A program made the translations under genes and the position numbers. Positions 1 through 7,608 of a stretch of DNA of 25,577 bases are shown here, in pieces (within the stretch, counting starts at the first letter, position 1; each line of letters begins with the position of its first letter). Location of the stretch: assembly GCA_946886255.1 (NCBI GenBank), contig CAMPIG010000020.1, positions 1 to 25,577 on the forward strand. Reading direction: 5' to 3'. The DNA is from an uncultured Cellvibrio sp. GTDB lineage: Bacteria > Pseudomonadota > Gammaproteobacteria > Pseudomonadales > Cellvibrionaceae. Under the pieces are notes generated by a model, which was not told the origin of the DNA, did no database searches, and saw only the letters and a program-made list of their open reading frames with translations.

Positions 1-219
1 TAGATAAAGTGGTTGGATATTATCGGGCAGGTCGCCAGAGCCGGTATTGGAGGTGCACACCAGCAAAATTTCACTCTCATCACGTAGAATGTCACTGACA
101 TCTGCCTGGAAATTTACCGTCACCGTGTGATGTAACTGACGCAATTCAGCCGCCACCGCCTCGGCTACCGTCTCCGCAGTACCCATGACGCTACCGACCA
201 GAATCTGGATGGAAGCCAT
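1..219 (-). CDS. MioC-like flavodoxin, N-terminal part (gene runs off the left edge)
   Basis: An open frame on the minus strand begins with ATG at 219 and remains open to base 1, giving the first 73 residues. The start reads MASIQILVGSVMGTAETVAE, which resembles the FMN-phosphate-binding loop of flavodoxins (G-S-x-x-G-T-A-E). Near residues 55-67 comes VCTSNTGSGDLPDN, the FMN-contacting loop typical of MioC and other short-chain flavodoxins. Family knowledge: these are small soluble electron carriers, and MioC has been linked to biotin synthase activity. The gene lies 89 bp downstream of trmL on the same strand and could be cotranscribed with it. The C-terminus is outside the window, so this could also be the flavodoxin domain of a longer reductase. 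Confidence 0.8.
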   Translation of the reverse strand, partial: MASIQILVGSVMGTAETVAEAVAAELRQLHHTVTVNFQADVSDILRDESEILLVCTSNTGSGDLPDNIQPLYL

Positions 220-308
220 ACGAAAAGCCTTTAGCAAAAATCGGATGAGGCATGATAGTGGGTTTTAGCGGGATCGCAAACCAGCGTCAGCTTACGCATA
301 CATGGTAT

Positions 309-773
309 TTAAACCGCTCCGCCATACCCCAACTGCCGCCACGCCTCATACACCATCACCGCTACCGCATTGGATAAATTCATGCTGCGGCTATTCGCCT
401 GCATCGGGATGCGCAAGACCTGCTCTGGTGGCAGGGATTCGCGGATGCTGGCGGGTAGTCCCCGCGTTTCGGGACCAAACACTAAATAGTCGTTATCGCG
501 AAAGCGGGCATCGCTATGGGTTTGGGTGCCCTTGGTACTAAGTGCGAAGAGGCGGTCGGGTTGGGCGCGGTCGAGGAAGTCCTGCCAGTGGCAATAGCGC
601 TTTACATCCTGCCATTCCGCGTAGTCCAGGCCAGCACGGGCCAGGCGTTTGTCATCCAGCTCAAACCCCAGTGGCTCAATTAAATGTAAGCCGCACCCGG
701 TATTCGCTGCTAATCTGATGATATTACCGGTGTTTGGCGGGATCTCCGGTTCAAATAAAACAATGTGGAGCAT
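309..773 (-). CDS. trmL: tRNA (cytidine(34)-2'-O)-methyltransferase TrmL
   Basis: A 154-residue SPOUT-family methyltransferase, the usual length for TrmL. It methylates the ribose of the wobble base of tRNA-Leu isoacceptors using S-adenosylmethionine in the cytoplasm. Family motifs are visible in order: [13 protein letters not shown] near residues 15-27, the FGPETRGLP loop near 98-106, and [15 protein letters not shown] near 122-138, which forms the knotted SAM-binding site. ATG at 773 starts the conserved [17 protein letters not shown], so the start is secure. It is transcribed divergently from the pilus locus; a plausible promoter lies 30-60 bp upstream. No irregularity is seen. Confidence 0.95.
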   Translation of the reverse strand: MLHIVLFEPEIPPNTGNIIRLAANTGCGLHLIEPLGFELDDKRLARAGLDYAEWQDVKRYCHWQDFLDRAQPDRLFALSTKGTQTHSDARFRDNDYLVFGPETRGLPASIRESLPPEQVLRIPMQANSRSMNLSNAVAVMVYEAWRQLGYGGAV

Positions 774-799
774 TTGGCAAAATTACCTGTCTGGTCTAA

Positions 800-849
800 G
801 GTTATGTTAATGGTTATGTTTATGGCGTCAATTATAACTAATGGTTATT
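800..849 (+). repeat. GGTTATGTT direct repeats in the divergent mshI/trmL region
   Basis: GGTTATGTT occurs at 800-808 and again at 812-820, with a shortened copy (GGTTATTA) at 842-849. The first two copies overlap the candidate trmL -10 element. They might be binding sites for a regulator of either divergent unit or simple A/T-rich repetition. No convincing plus-strand promoter for mshI was found in 774-939, although one is expected there. Confidence 0.3.
804..831 (-). promoter_or_regulatory. candidate sigma-70 promoter for trmL
   Basis: Read on the minus strand, TTGACG (826-831, five of six matches to the -35 consensus) is followed after 16 bases by TAACAT (804-809, four of six matches to the -10). 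The predicted start of transcription near 797 is about 24 bases upstream of the trmL ATG. The call is from consensus matching alone. Confidence 0.35.
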
Positions 850-939
850 AGTGGTTGCGTCCGTTAAAAACATTCCTGTGTGGCGCATTATTCAACGATG
901 AGCTACATTATTTAAAAATAATCTGCCAGCGAGGCAATC

Positions 940-1872
940 TTGTTGAAGCTGTTTCGTGCGACAAAGCGTCAGAACGAGGTGATCGGTGTCGAATTTGGCG
1001 CTGAAGGCGTGGCCTTCGCCCATATTCAGCGCTTAGCTACTCAACAACCTCAACTGGCCCACTGCGAATTTCTTCCCTGTAATGCCGATGATGACCCGGC
1101 TGATATTCTTAAAAGCCGCTTGGCGAAACTGGGGTTGTTGCGCCTGCCATGTCATCTGGTATTACCCCCCGCAGAATATAACCTCCTATTGGGTGAAGCA
1201 CCAAAAGTGCCGGCGGAAGAGTTGGCGGAAGCCTTGCGCTGGCGGGTTAAAGATCTCATCACCTTCCCGGTTGCTGAAGCCATTATCGATGCCTTTTTAT
1301 TGCCCGAGGACAGTGCCCGTGGCAGCAGTCGTATGGCCTATGCAGTAGTAGCGCAGCGTAAAAATATTGAGGCTTTAGTTGTGCGAGCACGTGCAGCGCA
1401 GTTGTCGTTTGATGTCATTGATATTGCCGAACTGGCGCTGCGTAATTTGGCAGAGGCCTGTTGCGATACCCAACGTGGCGTCGCCTTGGTGAAGTTGGGA
1501 CAGGGTGGCGGCAGCTTACAGATTTTGCGCAACGGTAACCTCTATCTCTCGCGTCAATTTTCCCTGGCTTACAACGCCGGCCTGTTGGATGACTTGCCAG
1601 CCGATGCATTGGTGCTGGAGTTGCAGCGTTCACTGGATTATTTCGAGCGCCAGTTGCGCCAGTCACCGCCCAGTCACGTTTATATCTGTGGTGAAAATGT
1701 CACCGAAGATAAATTGACGGCTGACATTAAAAACAGTTTGCCCATATCCATCCGCTTGCTGTCTTTGCAGGAGGGCTTGCAGATTAACGATGACATAGCT
1801 GAGCACAACTTGTCGTTGTGTTTATCTGCCGTAGGCGCAGCCTTGCGTCAAGACCGGGTAGGGGAAGTTTGA
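940..1872 (+). CDS. mshI: MSHA biogenesis protein MshI (PilM-like)
   Basis: This 310-residue protein is the first gene of the pilus cluster. It matches the PilM/MshI type: an actin-like fold that binds the cytoplasmic tail of the PilN-like partner and helps form the inner-membrane alignment complex. The N-terminal VIGVEFGAEGVAFAHIQR resembles the first phosphate-binding motif of actin-like ATPases; no membrane segment is seen, fitting a cytoplasmic location. The start is TTG at 940, preceded by GAGG at 931-934 with five bases between; a second TTG follows immediately at 943. The stop overlaps the ATG of the next gene by one base, indicating translational coupling. MshI is normally preceded by mshH in Vibrio; here mshH is absent. 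Confidence 0.85.
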   Translation: MLKLFRATKRQNEVIGVEFGAEGVAFAHIQRLATQQPQLAHCEFLPCNADDDPADILKSRLAKLGLLRLPCHLVLPPAEYNLLLGEAPKVPAEELAEALRWRVKDLITFPVAEAIIDAFLLPEDSARGSSRMAYAVVAQRKNIEALVVRARAAQLSFDVIDIAELALRNLAEACCDTQRGVALVKLGQGGGSLQILRNGNLYLSRQFSLAYNAGLLDDLPADALVLELQRSLDYFERQLRQSPPSHVYICGENVTEDKLTADIKNSLPISIRLLSLQEGLQINDDIAEHNLSLCLSAVGAALRQDRVGEV

Positions 1873-2474
1873 TGCAGCAGATCAATCTCTATCGCCCGGA
1901 ATTCCGCCCCAGCCGCGAACCCTTGCGCAGTGTGCATATGCTGTGGGGGCTGGTCGCGTTGATTTTTTTACTGAGTTTTTATTCCGGGTTTACCTACCAG
2001 GGCAACTCGCGCCTGCAACAACAATTGACGGAGGAGCAGGCACTGTTGGAGTCACAGCAGTTAGCGTTGCAGAAATTATCCTTGCAACAAACGCAAAACC
2101 AGCCAGCGCAACTGGACGCGGAGATTGAGCGGTTACAGCAGGAGATTGAACGCCGGCAACAAATCCTGGCGTTAATCACAGATCAGGATTTTGGTAATAC
2201 CAAAGGTTTCTCAGCGCATATCCAGGCAATGGCGCGGCAATCGCTGGAGACGTTGGCACTGGAAAGTTTCTCGCTAAAAAGTGGTGGTAATTATGTCGAG
2301 CTGGCGGGAAAAACCCGTAAACCGGATCAAGTGCCTTTGTATTTGCAGCGTTTGCGTGCTGAAGACAGTTTCAGCAAAACGCGTTTTGGTGTGTTGAATG
2401 TCGAGCGCGATGAGCAAGATGCCTATATGTTGCAATTTCAGGTCGCCAGGCCTGTGTCAAAGGAGAAGAAATAA
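1872..2474 (+). CDS. PilN-domain inner-membrane protein of the MSHA system (MshI2-like)
   Basis: A 200-residue protein starting MQQINLYRPEFRPSREP. A short cytoplasmic tail containing the I-N-L-Y/L motif that PilN proteins use to bind PilM is followed by one membrane segment (about residues 23-42). Next comes a glutamine/leucine-rich coiled coil (about 45-105), then a compact periplasmic domain. This is the PilN arrangement, and the gene sits exactly between the PilM-like and PilO-like genes. The ATG at 1872 overlaps the mshI stop. A longer in-frame start at 1818 would lie inside mshI and add residues without family support, so it was not used. Some annotations call this position mshI2 or a second mshI; naming is inconsistent, so no symbol is given. 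Confidence 0.85.
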   Translation: MQQINLYRPEFRPSREPLRSVHMLWGLVALIFLLSFYSGFTYQGNSRLQQQLTEEQALLESQQLALQKLSLQQTQNQPAQLDAEIERLQQEIERRQQILALITDQDFGNTKGFSAHIQAMARQSLETLALESFSLKSGGNYVELAGKTRKPDQVPLYLQRLRAEDSFSKTRFGVLNVERDEQDAYMLQFQVARPVSKEKK

Positions 2475-2476
2475 TC

Positions 2477-3145
2477 ATGTTGGAGAGGCTTGGTAATTTA
2501 CAACAAAAAATCGATAGCCGTATTCTGCGTGAGCGTGTGCTGTTGTTTTTAACGGCGTTGGCGGTTGTGTTTTTGTTATGGAGCCTGATGTTTCAAAATG
2601 CGATTGATGCACGTTCGAAGAATCTCTCGAGTCAACTTAATGCGGTGCACACGCAGCGTCAGGCATTGGACTCACAGATTGCCACCGTCAGCTTGGCCGT
2701 AGCGAATAATCCCAATACCGGCAAACAAAATACCATTGCCACATTGAAGGCTGATCTGGCACAGATGGATAGCGATCTGGCGAATTTATCCCAGGGGCTG
2801 GTTAGCGCCGCAGAGTTACCGCAAATATTGCAGGATGTGCTGTTGCAAACCGGTGAATTAACACTCGTGCAACTCCAGACACTGCCGGTGCAGGAACTGC
2901 AGTTGATGCGTGTCGAAACAACAGACGGAGCCCAAAACAAAGGCGCTGGCGTATTCAAGCATGAAGTCGTGCTAAAAGTTTCGGGCAGCTATTTTGAAGT
3001 GCTTACATTCTTAACATCACTCGAATCTACGCAGTGGCGTTTTTATTGGGAGCAATTGGATTACGCCGTTACCGACTATCCGAACGCCGATATTGAATTG
3101 CGGGTCTATACGTTAAGCGCAGAGAAGGGGTTATTAGGTGTTTAA
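2477..3145 (+). CDS. mshJ: MSHA biogenesis protein MshJ (PilO-like)
   Basis: A 222-residue bitopic inner-membrane protein. After a short cytoplasmic start it has a hydrophobic segment at about residues 21-40 (VLLFLTALAVVFLLWSLMFQ), a coiled-coil stretch to about residue 110, and a periplasmic domain with the pattern of PilO/MshJ. The protein would pair with the preceding PilN-like protein and connect the cytoplasmic motor with the secretin. ATG at 2477 has AGGAG at 2460-2464 upstream and begins 2 bases after the previous stop. The end overlaps mshK by 8 bases. Identification rests on topology, position and general resemblance. Confidence 0.82.
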   Translation: MLERLGNLQQKIDSRILRERVLLFLTALAVVFLLWSLMFQNAIDARSKNLSSQLNAVHTQRQALDSQIATVSLAVANNPNTGKQNTIATLKADLAQMDSDLANLSQGLVSAAELPQILQDVLLQTGELTLVQLQTLPVQELQLMRVETTDGAQNKGAGVFKHEVVLKVSGSYFEVLTFLTSLESTQWRFYWEQLDYAVTDYPNADIELRVYTLSAEKGLLGV

Positions 3146-3455
3146 AGCCTGCGGATTTTTGATCCTGTTGTTTTTGGCAGCAACGTCCCTGGCGGACGAG
3201 CGTCTGCGTGATCCTACGCAACCATTGAGTTATTCCGTCGCAGGGCCTAAAGCACAAACGCTGGTGTTGAATTCAATCCTGATCAGCAGTGAGCGCAAGC
3301 TGGCGATCATCAATGGGCAAACGCTGCGCGAGAATGATGTCATCGGCGGCTCCAACGGCGTGCGAATAAAACATATCAGCGCCAATGAGGTTCAACTGCA
3401 ACAGGGCGCCAGGCAGTGGAAGCTCTCATTGAATACGACATCGGTCAGACAATAA
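3138..3455 (+). CDS. mshK: MSHA biogenesis protein MshK (PilP-like)
   Basis: A 105-residue exported protein starting at GTG (3138), inside the last codons of mshJ, with a GAAGGGG ribosome-binding stretch ahead of it. Residues 1-19 form a signal peptide ending SLA, with cleavage before DERLRDPTQPL. The D-P-T-Q/R-P motif just after the signal is typical of MshK and PilP-like periplasmic linkers. The rest is a small beta domain (LNSILISSERKLAIINGQTLRENDVI...) resembling the HR/PilP domain, which contacts the secretin. Genomic position between mshJ and mshL fits this role. Confidence 0.85.
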   Translation: MFKACGFLILLFLAATSLADERLRDPTQPLSYSVAGPKAQTLVLNSILISSERKLAIINGQTLRENDVIGGSNGVRIKHISANEVQLQQGARQWKLSLNTTSVRQ

Positions 3456-3502
3456 TAAAACCGATGACACAACATATTGCACAGATTGAGGTCGAGTAGG
3501 CT

Positions 3503-5266
3503 ATGCCATACACGTCAGGTTCTACATTAAAGCTCATCAGCCGCCTGTTGTTGCTGGCCAATATTATTTTGCTGGCGGCCTGCTCGGGGCCTTCCGATAA
3601 AAAGCTGACAGCTGAAAGTGAAATGGACAACGTCATTGCCGAACAGAATAAGCAGCCTGATGTGCCAGCTGCTGTCAGCCAGTCGTTGCTGGATGCACCT
3701 TCCTCTAAACCTCAACCGCGCCCTAGTGCTGAACGATTTGATGTATCAGTGCGCGATGTCGCCGCGCGGGACTTTTTTCTGGGACTGGTGAATGGCACTG
3801 GCGTGAATGTGGTGGTGCATCCGGATGTTGGCGGCAGTATTTCACTGAACTTAAAAAATGTGACGGTTGAAGATGTGCTGCGCGTAACGCGAGATATTTA
3901 TGGTTACGAATATAAATACCAGAGCGGTATCTACACCATCTACGCCAATGAATTGCGCACCCAGGTATTTCATGTGAATTATCTTGATGTACAACGTGTC
4001 GGGGTTTCTGATACCAGTGTGATGATCGGACGTGCACAGTCCAACAATAGCTCCGGCGGTTACGGTGCGAGTAACTCAGCCGATATGGGCGATACTGCAA
4101 ATTTATTAGGCATGCTGGAAGGCGAACAACAATCTGCCGGCGGCTCCGGCCTGACACCGGGTTCGCGCGTACAAACCTTGAATCGCACCGATTTCTGGGT
4201 GTCTCTGCGTTCCACAATTGCGGCCATTATCGGTGGTGAAACGGATGAGCGTATGGTGGTGGTAACACCTCAGGCTGGAATGATTGCGGTTAAAGCATTG
4301 CCCCATGAATTGAGTGCTGTACGTGAATTTTTGGAACGCTCCGAGCTGAGTGTAAAGCGCCAGGTCATATTGGAAGCAAAGATTGTGGAAGTGCAGTTGA
4401 ATGAAGGATTTGAAGCCGGCATTAATTGGGGTGCAATCGGTGGTCAATTGAGTTACGGCTATAACGTGGAAGATGGTTTCGATGTCGCCGGAACGAGCGG
4501 TTCCGTTAATCGGTGGCGGCCCATCACCCGAACCATTACCTATTATGACGGCGAGGGTAATTTGCAGAGCATGTCTGTCCCGACACGTGAAGACACCGGC
4601 GGTACATTTGCCGCGTTATTGCGCGTAGGCGATATTACTGAGTTGCTGTCATTGCTGGAAACCCAGGGCGATGTGCAAGTACTTTCCAGCCCGCGTGTCT
4701 CAACGGTTAATAATCAAAAGGCGGTAATTCGTGTTGGATCGGATGAATATTTTGTTACCGGCATTTCCAACAACACGACGGCCAATGTGTCTTCAGTAAC
4801 CAGCACGCCCAATATTGAACTTTCGCCGTTCTTCAGTGGTATATCGTTGGACGTAACACCGCAAATTGCCGAGAACGGTGAAGTGATATTGCATATTCAC
4901 CCGGTGGTGAGTGAAGTGCAGGACCAGCTGAAAGTATTTACCGTCGGCGATGAAAATTTTTCCTTACCATTGGCGCTGCGCGGTATCCGGGAATCCGATA
5001 GCATTGTGCGCGCGGCAAATGGGCAGGTCATTGTGCTGGGTGGTTTGATGCAGGAAAACATCACGAATGTTGATGGTAAGCGGCCGTTCATTGGCGACAT
5101 TCCTATCATCAATACCTTGTTCAAAACCAAAAGCAAACGCAGAACCAAAACCGAGTTGGTCATTTTGCTGCGCCCCATCGTGGTCGGTGAAAATACCTGG
5201 AACGAGGAACTCAACAAAAGCCAGCAAGGTATGCAGCGCATGGGCGAGGCTTACCGGGAAAGATAA
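3503..5266 (+). CDS. mshL: MSHA outer-membrane secretin MshL
   Basis: This 587-residue secretin forms the outer-membrane channel for the pilus. A lipoprotein signal is visible: a hydrophobic stretch ending LLAAC, with the lipidated cysteine at residue 27. A secretin N-terminal (STN-type) domain follows at about 85-155 (ARDFFLGLVNGTGVNVVVHP, then DVLRVTRDIYGYEY). After a Gly/Ser-rich linker (about 180-215) comes the secretin domain (about 285-565), with VQVLSSPRVSTVNNQKA near 391 and the closing KTELVILLRPIVVG near 549. ATG at 3503 is the start; 47 bases separate it from mshK and mshM begins 2 bases after the stop. Its partners are MshK and the MshI/PilN/MshJ complex. Confidence 0.93.
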   Translation: MPYTSGSTLKLISRLLLLANIILLAACSGPSDKKLTAESEMDNVIAEQNKQPDVPAAVSQSLLDAPSSKPQPRPSAERFDVSVRDVAARDFFLGLVNGTGVNVVVHPDVGGSISLNLKNVTVEDVLRVTRDIYGYEYKYQSGIYTIYANELRTQVFHVNYLDVQRVGVSDTSVMIGRAQSNNSSGGYGASNSADMGDTANLLGMLEGEQQSAGGSGLTPGSRVQTLNRTDFWVSLRSTIAAIIGGETDERMVVVTPQAGMIAVKALPHELSAVREFLERSELSVKRQVILEAKIVEVQLNEGFEAGINWGAIGGQLSYGYNVEDGFDVAGTSGSVNRWRPITRTITYYDGEGNLQSMSVPTREDTGGTFAALLRVGDITELLSLLETQGDVQVLSSPRVSTVNNQKAVIRVGSDEYFVTGISNNTTANVSSVTSTPNIELSPFFSGISLDVTPQIAENGEVILHIHPVVSEVQDQLKVFTVGDENFSLPLALRGIRESDSIVRAANGQVIVLGGLMQENITNVDGKRPFIGDIPIINTLFKTKSKRRTKTELVILLRPIVVGENTWNEELNKSQQGMQRMGEAYRER

Positions 5267-5268
5267 CC

Positions 5269-6186
5269 ATGTATCGTCAACATTTTGGATTGCAAGAGCA
5301 TCCGTTTTCGCTGACGCCTGACACGCAGTTTTTTTATAACAGTCAGAGTCATCGCGAAGTGTTGAGTACGTTATTGCTCGCGTTGCGCCATAGCGAGGGT
5401 TTTATCAAAGTGGTCGGCGAAGTCGGGACGGGAAAAACCCTCTTGAGTCGCAAGCTACTGGCCAGTCTCGGTGAGCAATATATTACCGCGTATATTCCCA
5501 ATCCCTATCTCACGCCCGATGAGCTTAAATGGTTTCTGGCAGAAGAAATCGGCATCGCATATTCACCTGAAATGCCGTCATACCAATTGTTGAAAGACAT
5601 TAATGCTCGTTTGGTGGAGCTGGCAAAAGCGAAGCGTCAAGTGATGTTGGTGATCGACGAAGCGCAGGCTATGCCGCGCGAAACCATAGAATCGTTGCGC
5701 TTGTTAACGAACCTTGAAACGGAAAAAAGTAAACTCTTGCAAGTGGTGCTGTTCGGCCAACCGGAGTTGGATGAGTTGTTGAACCGCCCGGATCTGCGCC
5801 AGTTGAAACAGCGGATTGTGTTTTCAGAATATTTACAGGGCATCGCACGAAAGCATCTGCCTGATTACGTTAACTATCGATTGAAATCTGCGGGCTATAG
5901 TGGCAATAGGTTGTTCACTCGTTCGGCCTTGTCGTTGCTGTACAGTGCCTCCGGTGGTGTGCCGCGTTTGATTAATGTGATGGCACACAAGGCGATGTTG
6001 GCGGCTTATGGAGAAGGTGCCGATAAAGTTAGTCGGCGCCATCTTGAGCGCGCGATTGCTGATACCGGCGAGAGTCGCTCTCTCGGTCGCTGGTTGGCGC
6101 GGCGCGATTATTGGTTGTGGCCTTCATTGGCTGCACTGGCAGCGATCGGTATTGTTGTCCCCGGTTTGTTGGGGATGACATTATGA
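5269..6186 (+). CDS. mshM: MSHA biogenesis ATPase MshM (ExeA-like AAA protein)
   Basis: A 305-residue AAA ATPase of the ExeA/MshM type. It starts MYRQHFGLQEHPFSLTPD, the usual opening of this family (F-G-L-x-x-x-P-F). Walker A is GEVGTGKT at residues 50-57 and Walker B is VMLVIDEAQ at 125-133 (D130, E131). A C-terminal hydrophobic segment (about 282-302) probably anchors it in the inner membrane. In type II secretion ExeA, with ExeB, helps secretin assembly; MshM is inferred to do the same for MshL, whose gene is immediately upstream. A peptidoglycan-binding domain like that of ExeA is missing, which is normal for MshM. The stop overlaps the mshN start (ATGA). Confidence 0.92.
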   Translation: MYRQHFGLQEHPFSLTPDTQFFYNSQSHREVLSTLLLALRHSEGFIKVVGEVGTGKTLLSRKLLASLGEQYITAYIPNPYLTPDELKWFLAEEIGIAYSPEMPSYQLLKDINARLVELAKAKRQVMLVIDEAQAMPRETIESLRLLTNLETEKSKLLQVVLFGQPELDELLNRPDLRQLKQRIVFSEYLQGIARKHLPDYVNYRLKSAGYSGNRLFTRSALSLLYSASGGVPRLINVMAHKAMLAAYGEGADKVSRRHLERAIADTGESRSLGRWLARRDYWLWPSLAALAAIGIVVPGLLGMTL

Positions 6187-7595
6187 GTTTGGTCAACGAC
6201 ATGTTGCGCGACCTGGCGGCACGACAGAAAACCGATGATTCGACATCGGCAGAAAATGATGCGCTTTTGCGTCAATCATCGCTGTTGCAAAGATGCCGTT
6301 ATAACTGGATGCCTAGTGTATTGATATTCGTTGTTGTTATTTTGCTCGCACTGGTTGCGCAACTGTTTTTGCAAAAAAATAATGAACAGGTGATACCCCA
6401 AGCTAAAGTATCATCCGAAATTCGTGACGTTGCTCCTGCACAGCTAGCCTCTGTTTTGGAAATGCCAGAAAATTTGGAAGAGCCAGCAAAACAAACCATG
6501 AAGACAGAAGCCGTGCCGAAAGTATTTGCGCTGAAAGAACCTTTAAAGGACGAGCTTGCGCCTGTTGATGCTATTGCAGCCGAGCCACACAACGCAAAAC
6601 AGCAAGAAAATATTTATCGATTGTTGCAGCAGGCAGAGCGTGCCTTGACGCTGGATCGTTTAACGGCACCGATTGAAGACAATGCTTATCGGTATTACCA
6701 GGAAATCCTGAAATTATCGCCAGATAATCAAGTGGCTATGGAAGGTATGCAGCGCATCGCTCAACGTTATCTGGAACTGGCACAGGACGCAAACCTGAAT
6801 GGCGAAATGGCCCGTGTGGAAGCGCTTCTGCAACGCGCTGAATGGGTAGCGCCGGATTATTCAACAGTTGCAGCTTTCCGCGCGCAGTTACAGCAAACGC
6901 CACCCTTATTGCAACCCGTGGCGGCGGAAGAAGTTATCGTTAATTCCAATGCGGAAATTTCCTCGGTTCCGGTTAAAACCTTACCAGTGGCAGAAGCCAG
7001 GCCGAGCGGCGTTGATATTAAACCCAGCCTCACTTCGCAAGATCAGCACATGGTTGCCCAGGCCGATGCACTGCTTGAACAAGGCCATGACGACGCAGCG
7101 GTATTAGCCCTGCAACAATTCATTACGCAACATCCGCAACCCATCAAATCCGCAGTGCGTTTATTTGATCTGTATGTTCAACAACACAAACACGAAGCGG
7201 CGCGTTTATTGTTGCAGCAGGCGGACGATTATTTAGCTGTAACAGATCACACGCGTCTGACAGCACAATTATTAACCGCGCAAGGCCAACATGCGGCTGC
7301 ACTGGCGGTATTGGAAAAAGACATTGAGCAGGCGATGCAGGACGAAACCTATCGCGCGTTACTCGCTGCACTTTACCATAAGGCCGCGCGTTACCACGAA
7401 TCAGCGAACCATTATCGCCGCCTGCTAACGAATTTTGGTGAGAAGCCGGCGTATTGGTTGGGGCTGGCGTTGGCGTTGGATGCCTTGCAGGAGAATGCGA
7501 GCGCACTGGAGGCTTACCAACGTATTGGCTTGCAGGACGCGCAGCCGCAGGTTAAAGATTACGTTGCGCAGCGCATTGCTGCGTTATCGCATTAA
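6183..7595 (+). CDS. mshN: MSHA biogenesis protein MshN (TPR protein)
   Basis: A 470-residue protein. The start at 6183 gives MSLVNDMLRDLAARQ, the conserved opening of MshN and ExeB-like proteins, and overlaps the mshM stop; a longer frame beginning at 6111 lies within mshM and is not supported. A short cytoplasmic part is followed by one membrane segment (about residues 43-64), a variable linker, and helical tetratricopeptide-like repeats at about 142-215 and 290-465 in the periplasm. It probably partners MshM in stabilising or placing the secretin. It ends 13 bases before mshE. Confidence 0.88.
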   Translation: MSLVNDMLRDLAARQKTDDSTSAENDALLRQSSLLQRCRYNWMPSVLIFVVVILLALVAQLFLQKNNEQVIPQAKVSSEIRDVAPAQLASVLEMPENLEEPAKQTMKTEAVPKVFALKEPLKDELAPVDAIAAEPHNAKQQENIYRLLQQAERALTLDRLTAPIEDNAYRYYQEILKLSPDNQVAMEGMQRIAQRYLELAQDANLNGEMARVEALLQRAEWVAPDYSTVAAFRAQLQQTPPLLQPVAAEEVIVNSNAEISSVPVKTLPVAEARPSGVDIKPSLTSQDQHMVAQADALLEQGHDDAAVLALQQFITQHPQPIKSAVRLFDLYVQQHKHEAARLLLQQADDYLAVTDHTRLTAQLLTAQGQHAAALAVLEKDIEQAMQDETYRALLAALYHKAARYHESANHYRRLLTNFGEKPAYWLGLALALDALQENASALEAYQRIGLQDAQPQVKDYVAQRIAALSH

Positions 7596-7608
7596 CAGGG
7601 CAAACACC

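Noticed and set aside
302..541. Plus-strand 79-residue frame opposite trmL
   Set aside because: Shadow of trmL, no ribosome-binding site, no recognisable domain.
3464..3499. An 11-residue mini-ORF just before mshL
   Set aside because: No ribosome-binding site and no recognisable content; the length is within chance.
7435..7608. N-terminal extension of mshE overlapping mshN
   Set aside because: The extra 58 residues come from another frame of mshN and lack family resemblance; ATG 7609 has a good ribosome-binding site and begins the MshEN motif.
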